A stretch of DNA of 58,673 bases from Thalassospira sp. MCCC 1A01428 (GCF_002115825.1 NZ_JFJZ01000029.1:1-58673); one strand, 5' to 3'; shown: positions 48,047 through 57,333, counted from the first letter of the stretch. Translations and numbers: made by a program. Notes: generated by a model not told the origin, from the sequence alone.

Positions 48047-48709
48047 ATGACCGAAGAAAACATACCGGTGCTGTCATCAGTACCGACTTATAAAGAAAAG
48101 CAGATCGAAGCCGGGCGCATGTTGTTTACGCGCCCGGTTACATTCATGTTGGGGGTTGCGAAACTTGAGCAGCTGCCAACCGAAGACAAGGTGGAAATCT
48201 GTTTTGCCGGGCGTTCCAACGTTGGCAAATCCAGCCTGATCAATGCGCTGTGTTCGCGTAAGGATATGGCGCGGACATCGAACACGCCGGGTCGGACCCA
48301 GCAGCTTAACTTCTTTGACCTGGATGGTGCGTTTAACCTGGTAGACTTGCCTGGTTACGGTTTTGCCCAGGCACCCAAGGATGTTGTGCGCAGCTGGCAG
48401 GGGCTTATTCGCCATTATTTGCGCGGGCGTGTTACGCTGCGACGTGTTTTTGTTCTGATCGATTCGCGCCACGGCTTTAAGGGTGCGGACCTTGAAATGA
48501 TGAAAATGCTCGACGAAACGGCCGTGTCTTATCAGGTTGTTTTGACCAAGGCGGACAAGCTGAAAAAAGGACAGATGGAAAAACGCATTGCCGAAGTGGT
48601 TGAAGCGTTGAAAAAACATCCTGCTGCCCTTAATCAGATTTTTGCAACTTCAAGCGAAAAAAGCACAGGCATTGCGGAATTGCGTGCCGAGGTTGCGAGC
48701 CTGTTATAA
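48047..48709 (+). CDS. yihA: Ribosome biogenesis GTP-binding protein YihA/EngB
   Basis: 220 residues of the EngB/YsxC GTPase family: G1 AGRSNVGKSSL, G2 region NTPGRTQQLNFF, G3 DLPGYG, G4 TKADK. It helps assemble the large ribosomal subunit. Placed 43 bases after yidC and 37 bases before argB on the same strand, as in many alphaproteobacteria. Confidence 0.95.
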   Translation: MTEENIPVLSSVPTYKEKQIEAGRMLFTRPVTFMLGVAKLEQLPTEDKVEICFAGRSNVGKSSLINALCSRKDMARTSNTPGRTQQLNFFDLDGAFNLVDLPGYGFAQAPKDVVRSWQGLIRHYLRGRVTLRRVFVLIDSRHGFKGADLEMMKMLDETAVSYQVVLTKADKLKKGQMEKRIAEVVEALKKHPAALNQIFATSSEKSTGIAELRAEVASLL

Positions 48710-48746
48710 TTAATAGACTGCCGCGTTGCATGAATTGGGGAGCATT

Positions 48747-49673
48747 ATGAGCGAAGAAATCCGTCCCGAAGACGAAAGTTCCGAATCCAGTGCGTATCGG
48801 ACTTTGGCCCGTGCCAAGGTTCTGTCGGAAGCTTTGCCTTACATGCGACGTTATAACGGCCAGAAAATCGTGGTTAAATATGGCGGTCATGCCATGGGTG
48901 ACCCGGAACTGGCCCGTTTGTTCGCCCAGGATATGGTGCTGTTAAAGCAGGTTGGCATGAACCCGATTGTGGTGCATGGCGGCGGCCCTCAGATTGGCCA
49001 GATGCTTAAAGAACTTAACATTCAGTCTGAATTTATTGATGGTTTGCGGGTGACCGACCAGCAAACAATTGACGTTGTTGAGATGGTGCTGGCCGGCAAG
49101 ATCAACAAGGAAATTGTTTCCAACATCAATTCGTCGGGCGGTGTAGGTGTTGGCCTGTGTGGCAAGGACGCGCACCTGATTACGGCGCGAAAATTGACAC
49201 GCACCAAACGCGACCCCGAAAGCAATATCGAAAAGGTGCTGGATCTGGGATTTGTCGGGGAGCCCGTGGCGGTTAACCCGCATGTGCTTGATTGTTTCAC
49301 CAATACCGACATCATCCCGGTGATTGCACCCATTGGTGTGGGGGAAGATGGCCAAACCTATAACATCAACGCCGATACCGCCGCTGGCGCGATTGCCAAG
49401 GCCGTTGGCGCGCGTCGCCTGTATATGCTGACTGATGTTAAAGGCATTCTTGATAAGAACAAGCAACTGGTGCGTGATGCCAATGTTGATAGCATCAATG
49501 CCATGATTGCCGATGGTACCATTTCGGGCGGGATGATTCCCAAAACCGAAACCTGCCTTGATGCCGTTCAAAACGGGGTTGAGGCTGCGGTTATTGTTGA
49601 TGGCCGGGCACCTCATGCCGTTTTGCTTGAACTGTTTACCGAACGTGGTGCCGGAACAATGATTCGCGGGTAA
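48747..49673 (+). CDS. argB: Acetylglutamate kinase
   Basis: 308 residues. [11 protein letters not shown] (Lys and Gly-rich site), [10 protein letters not shown], and the end [17 protein letters not shown] are all classic. It phosphorylates N-acetylglutamate in arginine synthesis. The start at 48747 follows GGGGAG by five bases; an in-frame ATG at 48726 is less likely. Last gene of the rpmH-to-argB cluster. Confidence 0.96.
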   Translation: MSEEIRPEDESSESSAYRTLARAKVLSEALPYMRRYNGQKIVVKYGGHAMGDPELARLFAQDMVLLKQVGMNPIVVHGGGPQIGQMLKELNIQSEFIDGLRVTDQQTIDVVEMVLAGKINKEIVSNINSSGGVGVGLCGKDAHLITARKLTRTKRDPESNIEKVLDLGFVGEPVAVNPHVLDCFTNTDIIPVIAPIGVGEDGQTYNINADTAAGAIAKAVGARRLYMLTDVKGILDKNKQLVRDANVDSINAMIADGTISGGMIPKTETCLDAVQNGVEAAVIVDGRAPHAVLLELFTERGAGTMIRG

Positions 49674-49838
49674 GTCCCCGTATTTATCAATTTCCTTTTT
49701 TCTGGCAATTTCGTGCGCACGATACAAGTTGATGTATAATCACTCGTCCGTCTGAAGAGTACGGTGTGGATGAGGATTTTTCGGTTTGTGTCGTGCAGCA
49801 CCGACATGCTGTTTTGGGTACTGCGGAGCATATGCAAG

Positions 49839-50897
49839 GTGACAACGGTGTCTCCTCTTAAATCTCGTCATTGGGATACAGTCGCAGCGACCCTTGATGC
49901 GTTGCGCGAATATGATCTGGCCCCTGTGCCGGAACTGTTTCATGTCTGGTTCGTTTTTTTCGCCGATGATAATCCTGATATCGTTCGGTCGATTGAACTC
50001 GCGCGCCAGCAGGGCACGGCAATTGACGAAAAACAACTGCTTGATCTGTATTACCGATATATCCTGCATCGGCACACCACTGACTTTTTACGCCAGGGCA
50101 TGGAAAGTTTTGCCGACGTTATTGAAAATAGCGAGCAAAGCATTGCGTCTGTCAGTTCCGAATTGGGGATCTATCACAAGGTTCTTGAGGAAGCGGACGC
50201 CGTTTTACGACGGGATGGTAAACCGTCAGATCTTCTAACGGCCGTTTCCCGCCATACCCGCAAGGTGCAGAAAACCGTTAGCACACTGGCAGAACAGCTC
50301 GATAGCTATCACCAGCAGATTGCACATTTGCAAAGTGAACTGCAAAAAGCCCAGGAACAATCCCTTACCGACGGGCTGACGCGGGTCTCCAACCGGTTGC
50401 ATTTTGAACAAATCCTGACGGATTTATGCCATGCTGTTGACGAAGGCGAAGATAGCGAACCTTTCTGCCTGATGATGATCGACCTTGACCAGTTCAAGCA
50501 GGTTAACGATCGTTACGGGCACCGGGTTGGCGATGAAATTCTGATGCTGATTGCCGGTATTTTGAAAACCAATATCAAGGGGCGGGACACGGTCTCGCGC
50601 TATGGCGGTGACGAATTCGCGGTGTTGTTGCCGCAAACCACGCTGGATGAAGCCCTGTTTCTGGCCGAAGACCTTGGCAATCGCGTGCGTGCGCGCGAAA
50701 TTCGTGCGAAATCATCGGGCACGTCGTTTGGCAGTATGACCATTTCCATTGGCATCGCCGAATATCAAAGGTATGAAACCTCGTCTTCTATTGTCGATCG
50801 GGCCGATAGTGCGCTTTATCGGGCCAAACAGGGGGGGCGCGATCAATACAGCATCGCCCTGCCTTATGAAGGTGAGCCGGAAACCGTTGCCCCCTGA
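49839..50897 (+). CDS. Cytoplasmic diguanylate cyclase (GGDEF)
   Basis: 352 residues from the GTG at 49839. The N-terminal ~95 residues (DALREYDLAPVPELFHVWFVFFA) resemble the helical region at the front of many alphaproteobacterial cyclases of unknown ligand. A coiled coil (about 140-175) leads to GGDEF, with MIDLDQFKQVNDRYGH and active-site GGDEF at 256-260. The I-site reads KGRD instead of RxxD, so product inhibition may be weak. No membrane helix if this start is right. A longer frame begins at 49764 or 49770 and would add an odd hydrophobic head. The start remains uncertain. It follows argB by 165 bases without a visible terminator. Confidence 0.85.
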   Translation: MTTVSPLKSRHWDTVAATLDALREYDLAPVPELFHVWFVFFADDNPDIVRSIELARQQGTAIDEKQLLDLYYRYILHRHTTDFLRQGMESFADVIENSEQSIASVSSELGIYHKVLEEADAVLRRDGKPSDLLTAVSRHTRKVQKTVSTLAEQLDSYHQQIAHLQSELQKAQEQSLTDGLTRVSNRLHFEQILTDLCHAVDEGEDSEPFCLMMIDLDQFKQVNDRYGHRVGDEILMLIAGILKTNIKGRDTVSRYGGDEFAVLLPQTTLDEALFLAEDLGNRVRAREIRAKSSGTSFGSMTISIGIAEYQRYETSSSIVDRADSALYRAKQGGRDQYSIALPYEGEPETVAP

Positions 50898-51386
50898 ACC
50901 GCGGGCATGACCTGATTGGTTCAGGTTTGCCGCTATCGTTTTCACGCATATTCGTTCGGGTGCGGGTGACCATTGTCATAGCGGTCTAAGGTCGCCCGTC
51001 ACCACACAATGCATGGCAGTGTTGCCAAAGGCGATACGGGCTGTAAAGTTTGCCCGGGATCGCCCTGCCTTACGATGTCAGTATTTTGGTATCTAAAAAT
51101 TATAGTGCGATTTCAGTTGGTTGGGCGGAGATGTTTGGTTTCCGCCACCTTGTTGGTCGTAAAATTACCGGGGTGTTGCCATCCGATTGCTGTGGGTAAC
51201 TATAGCGGAGCATCCGGCGTCCGGTCTTGCAATCATTTGTTCAAAAGCGTATGTAACCAGCGCCTGAGCACGCTAAACGTTGCCGGGTTTTCCGGTTTGC
51301 ACCATTGGGGCCAGGTGCCCTTGCTTGCCGGAATATAATAATTTGTTTCCGTTTTACTTTTTACCGCCAGTCTTCGAAAGCCGAGC
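50898..51386. other. Intergenic region, 489 bases, no gene seen
   Basis: Between the diguanylate cyclase and mtaB. In many alphaproteobacteria dapF precedes mtaB; it is absent here. Open frames such as 51009-51338 have no ribosome site and no recognisable product. It should contain the mtaB-ftsY promoter. Confidence 0.5.
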
Positions 51387-52634
51387 ATGACAGAGCCGCG
51401 CGTCATTACATTTGGTTGCCGTTTAAACACCTATGAGTCCGAGGTGATGCGCGACCACGCCAAGGCAGCAGGTATTGATGATGCGATCATCATCAATACC
51501 TGCGCTGTCACGACCGAGGCAGAACGCCAGGCGCGGCAAAATATTCGCCGCCTGCGCCGCGAAAACCCGGATGCCAAAATTTTCGTGACCGGCTGTGCGG
51601 TTCAGGTAAACCCCGACAAATTTGCCGGGATGAAAGAAATCGACCGCATTTTTGGCAATGATACCAAAATGAAGGCCGAAACCTTCATGGATATCAGCCA
51701 TGAACGCGTGATCGTGAATGACATCATGTCGGTTGAAGAAACCGCCAGCCACCTGGTGTCGGGTTTTGAAGGCCGGGCGCGGGCCTTTGTTCAGGTCCAG
51801 AATGGTTGTGACCATCGTTGTACATTTTGCATCATTCCCTATGGCCGGGGAAATTCGCGCAGTGTGCCACTGGGCGAAATTGTGACCCAGGTGCGCGAAC
51901 TGGTTGCCAATGGCTATGCCGAGGTCGTTTTGACCGGGGTGGATATTACATCCTACGGGCATGACCTGCCGGGCAAGCCCACTTTGGGGCAAATGGCGCG
52001 CCGCTTGCTGGCCCAGGTGCCGGAATTGCCGCGCTTGCGTATTTCATCGGTCGACTCGGTGGAAATTGACGAAGACATTTTCCGCCTGATCGAAACCGAA
52101 CCGCGCCTGATGCCGCATATGCATATTAGTCTGCAAGCGGGCGATGACATGGTGCTTAAGCGCATGAAACGCCGCCATTTGCGCCAGGATGTGATCGATT
52201 TTTGCCAAAAAGTCCGTGCCTTGCGCCCGGATGTGACCTTTGGCGCCGATATTATTGCCGGTTTTCCGACCGAAACCGATGAAATGGCCGAGAATACCCT
52301 GCGCCTGGTTGAAGAATGCGGGCTGATTTATTTGCATGTGTTTCCCTATTCATCGCGCCCCGGTACGCCAGCGGCGAAAATGCCACAGGTGGCCAAGGAA
52401 AAGCGTAAAGAACGGGCCGCAGCCCTGCGCGATGCGGGCGATGTTCAATTAAGTGCATTTTTGCAGTCCCGCGTGGGATTGATCGAAGATGTGCTGGTTG
52501 AAAAGGAAAATACCGGCCATACGGAGCATTTTGCTCCCGTTGTGCTGGATCGCGTGATAGAACCGGGCACGATCGCCAAGGCAAAAGTCATTGGCCACGA
52601 AGATGGAAAACTGATTGCGGAGCTGATGGAATGA
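51387..52634 (+). CDS. mtaB: tRNA (N6-threonylcarbamoyladenosine-37-C2)-methylthiotransferase MtaB
   Basis: 415 residues. The N-terminal UPF0004 domain starts VITFGCRLNTYESE, with cysteines for one Fe-S cluster. The radical-SAM motif is CDHRCTFC (CxxxCxxC) in NGCDHRCTFCIIPYGRG. A C-terminal TRAM-like end is short. It turns t6A37 into ms2t6A in tRNAs reading ANN codons. The stop overlaps the ftsY start (ATGA), so the genes are coupled. Confidence 0.94.
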   Translation: MTEPRVITFGCRLNTYESEVMRDHAKAAGIDDAIIINTCAVTTEAERQARQNIRRLRRENPDAKIFVTGCAVQVNPDKFAGMKEIDRIFGNDTKMKAETFMDISHERVIVNDIMSVEETASHLVSGFEGRARAFVQVQNGCDHRCTFCIIPYGRGNSRSVPLGEIVTQVRELVANGYAEVVLTGVDITSYGHDLPGKPTLGQMARRLLAQVPELPRLRISSVDSVEIDEDIFRLIETEPRLMPHMHISLQAGDDMVLKRMKRRHLRQDVIDFCQKVRALRPDVTFGADIIAGFPTETDEMAENTLRLVEECGLIYLHVFPYSSRPGTPAAKMPQVAKEKRKERAAALRDAGDVQLSAFLQSRVGLIEDVLVEKENTGHTEHFAPVVLDRVIEPGTIAKAKVIGHEDGKLIAELME

Positions 52635-53566
52635 GTGATGAGGGGAAAAAAAGCTGGTTTGCCCGACTAAAGGACGGGTTGAAACGGTCCTCCTCGAAAC
52701 TGACCACCGGCATTGCCGATATTTTTACCAAGCGCCGTCTTGATGACGATGCGCTGGAAGAATTCGAAGATCTGCTGATTACATCCGATCTGGGTGTGAC
52801 AACAGCTGCAAAATTAAGTGCAGAACTTGCCCGCACCCGCTTTGACAAGGAAGTGGATTCTGCCGAGATTCAGGAATTCATAGCCCAGGAAGTGGCTAAA
52901 ATCCTTGAACCGGTTGCTCACCCGCTGGTGATTGATGCCAATCGTAAACCCCACGTCATTCTTGTGGTCGGGGTTAATGGGTCGGGTAAAACCACCACCA
53001 TTGGCAAGCTGGCGAAATCCTATAAGGATCAGGGCCTGAAGGTGATGATGGCGGCAGGCGACACGTTTCGGGCGGCTGCGGTTGAGCAGTTAAAGGTCTG
53101 GGGCGAACGCACGGGATGCCCGGTTGTTTCGCGTGATACCGGGGCGGACGCCGCCGGACTGGCCTTTGATGCGATCGAGCAGGCCCAGCGTGACGGCATC
53201 GACGTTTTGCTGATTGATACGGCCGGACGGTTGCAAAACAAGGCCCATCTGATGGATGAACTTAAAAAAATCGTTCGGGTGATCCATAAGCGCGACGAAA
53301 CTGCCCCGCACGATACCTTGCTGGTGCTTGACGCGACAACGGGGCAAAATGCCCATTCGCAGGTCGAATTGTTTTCCGCCGCGACCAATGTTTCAGGCCT
53401 GATTGTTACCAAACTTGATGGTACGGCCAAAGGTGGTGTGGTTGTGGCGCTGGCTGAAAAATTTGGCAAACCGGTGCATGCCATTGGTGTTGGCGAAAGT
53501 GCCGAGGATTTACGCCCGTTCGAGGCGCGAAACTTTGCCCGCAGCCTGGCCGGGCTTGCCGATTAA
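52631..53566 (+). CDS. ftsY: Signal recognition particle receptor FtsY
   Basis: 311 residues, a short FtsY without the long acidic A domain. NG domain: helical N part, then GVNGSGKTTT (G1), DTAGRLQNK (G3), TKLDGTAKGG (G4) and GVGESAEDLRPF at the end. It brings SRP-ribosome complexes to the inner membrane in a GTP-dependent step. The start overlaps mtaB by four bases. Intrinsic terminator 25 bases downstream. Confidence 0.96.
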   Translation: MSDEGKKSWFARLKDGLKRSSSKLTTGIADIFTKRRLDDDALEEFEDLLITSDLGVTTAAKLSAELARTRFDKEVDSAEIQEFIAQEVAKILEPVAHPLVIDANRKPHVILVVGVNGSGKTTTIGKLAKSYKDQGLKVMMAAGDTFRAAAVEQLKVWGERTGCPVVSRDTGADAAGLAFDAIEQAQRDGIDVLLIDTAGRLQNKAHLMDELKKIVRVIHKRDETAPHDTLLVLDATTGQNAHSQVELFSAATNVSGLIVTKLDGTAKGGVVVALAEKFGKPVHAIGVGESAEDLRPFEARNFARSLAGLAD

Positions 53567-53591
53567 GTTTTGGCTGACTACCGCAAAAATC

Positions 53592-53625
53592 AAAGGCCGC
53601 ACGGAGCATATCCGGCGGCCTTTTT
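53592..53625 (+). terminator. Terminator of mtaB-ftsY
   Basis: A 9-base stem AAAGGCCGC (53592-53600) with GCGGCCTTT (53615-53623), followed by further T bases. Confidence 0.88.
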
Positions 53626-53749
53626 GCTGATATCGCAAAAGTTCAGATTATGTTGGTTGGCTTCCTTACGTTTGATTTATGGAAGCCAGCCCCCGACCGA
53701 GAGGGCCTCGTTGACCGGTTGGATCAATGAGGTGTTGTGGTCCGGGGGA

Positions 53750-55120
53750 TCAGGTGCTTGCAGTTTCGTGAAAGTCGGCCAGGGCCGTATGAATGTTTGC
53801 CAGTGCCTGTTTCAGGTCGATCAGGCTGCTTTTGACCGGGTCGGGTTTGTTATCGATTGGGCAGTCTTCAAACAGGGCCAGAAGCGCGTTGATCTGGTTG
53901 CCAAGGCCAGCGGCCATACGGACGTCAAGGTCGTTTAGAACCCACGACAAAGCCTTGTCACGTAATTGTTCCATGCTGTGCAAATCCGGGTCGGGGGATG
54001 ACAGCGGCAAACCATAGGGGCGCAAGGCCAGTTCAAGCTGGCGAATGATATCGCGCAGGACCCGCGAATTATCATGACAGATGGATTTCAGCGCGCTGCT
54101 TTGCGCAATGCCGTAACTTGCTTCCATGCGGATGGCAAGGTCTTCGGCATCGGTCGCTATATCGTTTAGCGCATCGCTGTCGCTGATATCGTCAGGCACG
54201 CTGACGTCGCCGGTAAAGGTTGCCGGGGCAAAAACCGGCAACACCGCGCGTTCAAGGGTGAAATGTGCGGGTAATTTGCTGATGATTTCGCCGTCGGCCA
54301 AAATCGGGTGTGGTTCGGCGCAATCAATATGGATGTCATCACATTCCATTGTCAGTGCAAGTTCCGATTCATCAACCGACCCAAACAGCAGCGCCGCCCC
54401 GATATCCATGCCTGACAGCGTGTCAACGTCGGCGCGAATGGCAAAGACATGCAGTTTGCCATCATCCAGGCGTTTATTTTCACGCGGGCGCAGGCCCCCG
54501 CCAAAATACTGGCCGTTGGTAACCGTTAACTGGCGCAGCTTAAGATGTTGCCGGTCATGCCCGGCACAGGTTACGTCCAGATCAAGCGGGGTCATTTCAT
54601 GCCAGCTTTGCCAGTTGGCAATCGCATAGCTAATTGCACCGGTCCAGCGTTTCAGGTCGGGATTGATGCGTTTGCGGGCATCGGCAGGAACGCCGATAGA
54701 GGCCGCATTGACAAAACTTTTTCCATTTACCCGGCCAATATCAAGCTGGGTCAACTGCCCGTTAATGGCGGCCTGGGCGGCCTGTATCGGGTCGTCAGGC
54801 AGTTTCAGGCTGCGGGCAAAATCGTTGGCCGTGCCAAGGGGCAGGGCAAGCAGGATCGTGCCAGACTGGCAGATTGGGTCAATCAGGGCATTTATGGTGC
54901 CATCGCCGCCACCAATGGCAACAATGTCACCAGGCCGGGTGTTGGTTTTGATTTGTTCAATCATGGCATCGGGATCGTCACAGAATACCAGTTCTGTAAG
55001 GTAGCCCGCATTTTCAAAAACGCTGCGCAGGGCTTGTGCCCCGTCGCGGCGCCACCGGTCGATGACCTTGTGACGGGTCAGCAACAAAAGAACCTTGCCG
55101 GTGAGGTCTGAGTTATTCAC
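53750..55120 (-). CDS. Diacylglycerol/lipid kinase-family protein with C-terminal extension
   Basis: 456 residues from a GTG at 55120. The first ~300 form a DAGK catalytic domain: IVAIGGGDGTINALI (GGGDGT at 70-75), LPLGTANDFARSL and FVNAASIGVPADA, as in YegS-type lipid kinases. About 150 more residues follow (from roughly 305), predicted helical and of no family I recognise; YegS-type proteins normally end near 300. The GTG start is supported by AGGGA ten bases upstream and by the beginning of the domain; the frame is open to 55255. It probably phosphorylates a membrane lipid; substrate unknown. It lies downstream of dps on the same strand, separated by a terminator. Confidence 0.8.
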   Translation of the reverse strand: MNNSDLTGKVLLLLTRHKVIDRWRRDGAQALRSVFENAGYLTELVFCDDPDAMIEQIKTNTRPGDIVAIGGGDGTINALIDPICQSGTILLALPLGTANDFARSLKLPDDPIQAAQAAINGQLTQLDIGRVNGKSFVNAASIGVPADARKRINPDLKRWTGAISYAIANWQSWHEMTPLDLDVTCAGHDRQHLKLRQLTVTNGQYFGGGLRPRENKRLDDGKLHVFAIRADVDTLSGMDIGAALLFGSVDESELALTMECDDIHIDCAEPHPILADGEIISKLPAHFTLERAVLPVFAPATFTGDVSVPDDISDSDALNDIATDAEDLAIRMEASYGIAQSSALKSICHDNSRVLRDIIRQLELALRPYGLPLSSPDPDLHSMEQLRDKALSWVLNDLDVRMAAGLGNQINALLALFEDCPIDNKPDPVKSSLIDLKQALANIHTALADFHETAST

Positions 55121-55221
55121 CTGTGGGATCTCCCTGCCTGTTCCAAAACCGCAAACTGCCATTAAAGGAAGTATGCTCCAATGTGGCTTTGCTGTGCCAA
55201 ATATTACGTTGCGAGTGTCGT

Positions 55222-55252
55222 AAAAAAAACCGGCGCCTTTGTGGCGCCGGTT
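55222..55252 (-). terminator. Terminator of dps
   Basis: Perfect 10-base stem AACCGGCGCC/GGCGCCGGTT, 5-base loop, followed on the minus strand by eight T bases (with the stem's last two pairs). Confidence 0.93.
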
Positions 55253-55275
55253 CATCGCCTGTATAAATTCTGCCC

Positions 55276-55779
55276 TTATGAAAGGGTCGCGCGCAACATC
55301 CAGGCTGCTTCCTCGTGTACGCCAATGCGTTCGGTCAGCATGTCGGCAGTTTTGGGGTCGTCAACACTGTCGGCTTCGGTGACACCCTCGCGCAACAGCT
55401 TGGCCATTTTTTCATGATCCTCGATCAGTTCCTTAACCATCTGGTCGGTGCTGAGAAGTTCGGTTTCGTCGGTGACAACCGAATTTTTGATCATGGTTGA
55501 AAGGCCGGTCGGCGCGGTAAAGCCGATGGCACGGATACGCTCGGCCATGTCATCATTGGCAGTATGAAGGTCTTCATACTGTTCTTCTGTCATTTTGTGC
55601 AGCGAATAGAAATTCGGTCCCACAACGTTCCAGTGAACACCGCGAACCTTACCATACAGAACATGCGACGATGCAACGATCTGGGTCAGCATTTCCGAAA
55701 GTTTGCGGCGATCCTTGCGTTCAACACCGGTTTCAATCGGTAATTCCTTGGCAACGGTCTGCATATTGCTCTGAGCCAT
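55276..55779 (-). CDS. dps: DNA protection during starvation protein Dps
   Basis: 167 residues. The ferroxidase ligands His49 (GVHWNVVGPNF), His61, Asp76 and Glu80 (DDMAERI) have exactly the spacing of E. coli Dps. The 12-subunit shell oxidises Fe2+ with H2O2 and stores iron, shielding DNA in stationary phase. AGGAG precedes the ATG. An EcfG-type promoter lies 60 bases upstream, divergent from that of the acidic protein gene at 55973. A strong terminator follows. Confidence 0.95.
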   Translation of the reverse strand: MAQSNMQTVAKELPIETGVERKDRRKLSEMLTQIVASSHVLYGKVRGVHWNVVGPNFYSLHKMTEEQYEDLHTANDDMAERIRAIGFTAPTGLSTMIKNSVVTDETELLSTDQMVKELIEDHEKMAKLLREGVTEADSVDDPKTADMLTERIGVHEEAAWMLRATLS

Positions 55780-55838
55780 TGGTAACTCCTGAATTTTTTA
55801 TCGTAGTTCGTCCAAAGCAGATGAACGATTGCCTATAG

Positions 55839-55864
55839 AACGCGTGCGTGAAGGGGGAAGTTCC
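55839..55864 (-). promoter_or_regulatory. EcfG-type stress promoter of dps
   Basis: On the minus strand GGAAC (55864-55860), a 17-base spacer, then CGTT (55842-55839): exact match to the alphaproteobacterial general-stress sigma EcfG consensus GGAAC-N16/17-CGTT, 60 bases before the dps start. Confidence 0.8.
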
Positions 55865-55887
55865 AAGGAAATAAACAGACCTGCCTG

Positions 55888-55912
55888 GGAACATCATCTT
55901 TGCCATTCCGTT
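55888..55912 (+). promoter_or_regulatory. EcfG-type stress promoter of acidic protein gene
   Basis: GGAAC (55888-55892), a 16-base spacer, then CGTT (55909-55912): exact EcfG consensus, 60 bases before the start at 55973. It is back to back with the dps promoter, about 23 bases apart. Confidence 0.8.
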
Positions 55913-55972
55913 ATCAGGGGTAAGCAACGTCAAATAAAGGCGTCGCTTTTTAAACAAAAAATGGAGGTTGTG

Positions 55973-56422
55973 ATGCTTGGTAAAGCAATGTTGATGGCTG
56001 GTACTATTATGGTTTCTTCGGCCGTTATGATTCCGGCGTATGCGGATTCCGCCGATACGATGAAAACGGATGATGCTGTTAAGGCAGATGCGACCGAAAT
56101 GAAGAACGATGCCAAAAACGAATATGAAGATGCCAAGGAGTATTCCTACGAGCAAAAAGAAGATTTCATGGATTGGGCAAAATCCAAGTCTGATGCTCTG
56201 GGCGAAAAATATGACGAGATGAAAGATTCAGCCGCAGATAACAGCGACGACGCAATGGACGCTGTGGCCGATGCCTGGGAAGATGCCAAAGACAGCATCA
56301 GCGAAGCAATGGATGACGTACAGGATGCGTCCGCCGATACATGGGAAGATGTAAAGGCCGAGACGATTGCAGCCCTTAACAAGGCACAGAATGCACTCGA
56401 CGACGAGCCTGACGCTCAGTAA
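55973..56422 (+). CDS. Secreted acidic, helical, stress-type protein of unknown function
   Basis: 149 residues. A signal peptide ends at AYA-DSAD (residues about 22-26). The mature part is extremely acidic, Ala/Asp/Glu/Lys/Met-rich, with spaced repeats of the form DAxDxxxDAWEDAKD and DVKAE, predicted as one or more amphipathic helices, and no recognised domain. The look is that of LEA- or apolipoprotein-like protective proteins. Start at 55973 fixed by GGAGG six bases upstream and the signal peptide. An EcfG-type promoter precedes it. The leader just before the ATG is almost identical to that of the ECF sigma gene at 57891. Periplasmic protein expressed in stress is the likely context. Confidence 0.7.
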   Translation: MLGKAMLMAGTIMVSSAVMIPAYADSADTMKTDDAVKADATEMKNDAKNEYEDAKEYSYEQKEDFMDWAKSKSDALGEKYDEMKDSAADNSDDAMDAVADAWEDAKDSISEAMDDVQDASADTWEDVKAETIAALNKAQNALDDEPDAQ

Positions 56423-56469
56423 CGGACATCACAACCTGTTCGGGCGCGTGCTAGTCCAAGGGTGCTTTT

Positions 56470-56510
56470 CGGCCCGCCTCAATTAATTGAGGCGGGCCGT
56501 TCTGATTTTA
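56470..56510 (+). terminator. Terminator of acidic protein gene
   Basis: Perfect 13-base stem CGGCCCGCCTCAA/TTGAGGCGGGCCG, loop TTAA, then TTCTGATTTT. Confidence 0.85.
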
Positions 56511-56598
56511 GCGTCTGTTATGGCGTTCTGGCTGTCATGCTGGCTGTCATGGCCGGGGTTTTAACGTTTGTGTTAGGCAAAAACAGAACAGGTCGTTC

Positions 56599-57243
56599 AT
56601 GAATAAAAAGTGTTCTGATGAAGAAAACGGAGCCGCCCGTCATAGCGGAACCGTCCATAACAATAATGTATCGTCGGCCCCGGCTTCCGGTTTTGCCGGT
56701 ATTTGGCAAAAAATAAAGCGTCCACTACATGCCCTGGCGGCGGGGAAACGTGGATTGGCCGGTATCGGTGTTGCGTCTTTTCTGGAAACGACGATCATTC
56801 CCATTCCGGTCGAGGTGATTATCGCCCCGCTGATGGCGTTTTCGCGAAAACGGGGCATTCAAATCGCAACAGTGACATTGATCGGCAGTGTTATTGGGGC
56901 GGTCGTGCTTTATTTTCTGGCCTGGGGGGTGTTTGACGATGTTGTTACACCCTTTCTGGACTGGAGCAACGGCCACCAGCAATTCGATCAATTAAAAGAA
57001 CGGTTCCAGGAGGGGGGATTCTGGGTGGTGTTTATCATAAGCATTACACCAGCCCCGATGCAGCTTGCTGCATTGGCCGCCGGTGGTGTGAATTATCCGT
57101 TCTGGCTGTTTTTTATCGCGATTTTTTTATCCCGGGCGATTCGATATTACGGACTTTTTGCAATTGTCCGTCTGTTGGGTGCCGGGTATATCCACTATTT
57201 TTCCAGCAAGAGTGCCAAACAAGGCAACAAAGAGGCAAAATAA
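56599..57243 (+). CDS. DedA-superfamily (YqaA-type) membrane protein
   Basis: 214 residues. An unusual ~45-residue hydrophilic N-terminus precedes the SNARE-associated/DedA membrane region: LETTIIPIPVEVIIAPLMA, GSVIGAVVLYFLAWGVFD and ITPAPMQLAALAAGGVNYPFW, with the family Arg in FLSRAIRYYG. These proteins belong to the lipid-carrier transport superfamily; some recycle undecaprenyl phosphate or are needed for envelope integrity. The YqaA branch is uncharacterised. No clear ribosome site; ends at a bidirectional terminator. Confidence 0.82.
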   Translation: MNKKCSDEENGAARHSGTVHNNNVSSAPASGFAGIWQKIKRPLHALAAGKRGLAGIGVASFLETTIIPIPVEVIIAPLMAFSRKRGIQIATVTLIGSVIGAVVLYFLAWGVFDDVVTPFLDWSNGHQQFDQLKERFQEGGFWVVFIISITPAPMQLAALAAGGVNYPFWLFFIAIFLSRAIRYYGLFAIVRLLGAGYIHYFSSKSAKQGNKEAK

Positions 57244-57293
57244 AGCCGGGAACTGGTAAATATTAAAGCGAACATTTGTTGTAATATTGAAAT

Positions 57294-57329
57294 AAAAACG
57301 CCCGGTCGATTTTTCCGGGCGCTTTTTTT
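57294..57329. terminator. Bidirectional terminator between convergent genes
   Basis: Stem CGCCCGG (57299-57305) with CCGGGCG (57315-57321), followed by seven T bases on the plus strand (57323-57329) and by five T bases on the minus strand (57298-57294). Confidence 0.85.
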
Positions 57330-57333
57330 GCCG

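Noticed and set aside
46435..48063. Antisense frame of 542 codons opposite yidC
   Set aside because: Entirely opposite an unmistakable yidC; composition (many Arg, Gln, His) is typical of a shadow frame.
51009..51338. Open frame of 109 codons before mtaB
   Set aside because: No ribosome site, no recognisable family, odd composition with many cysteines.
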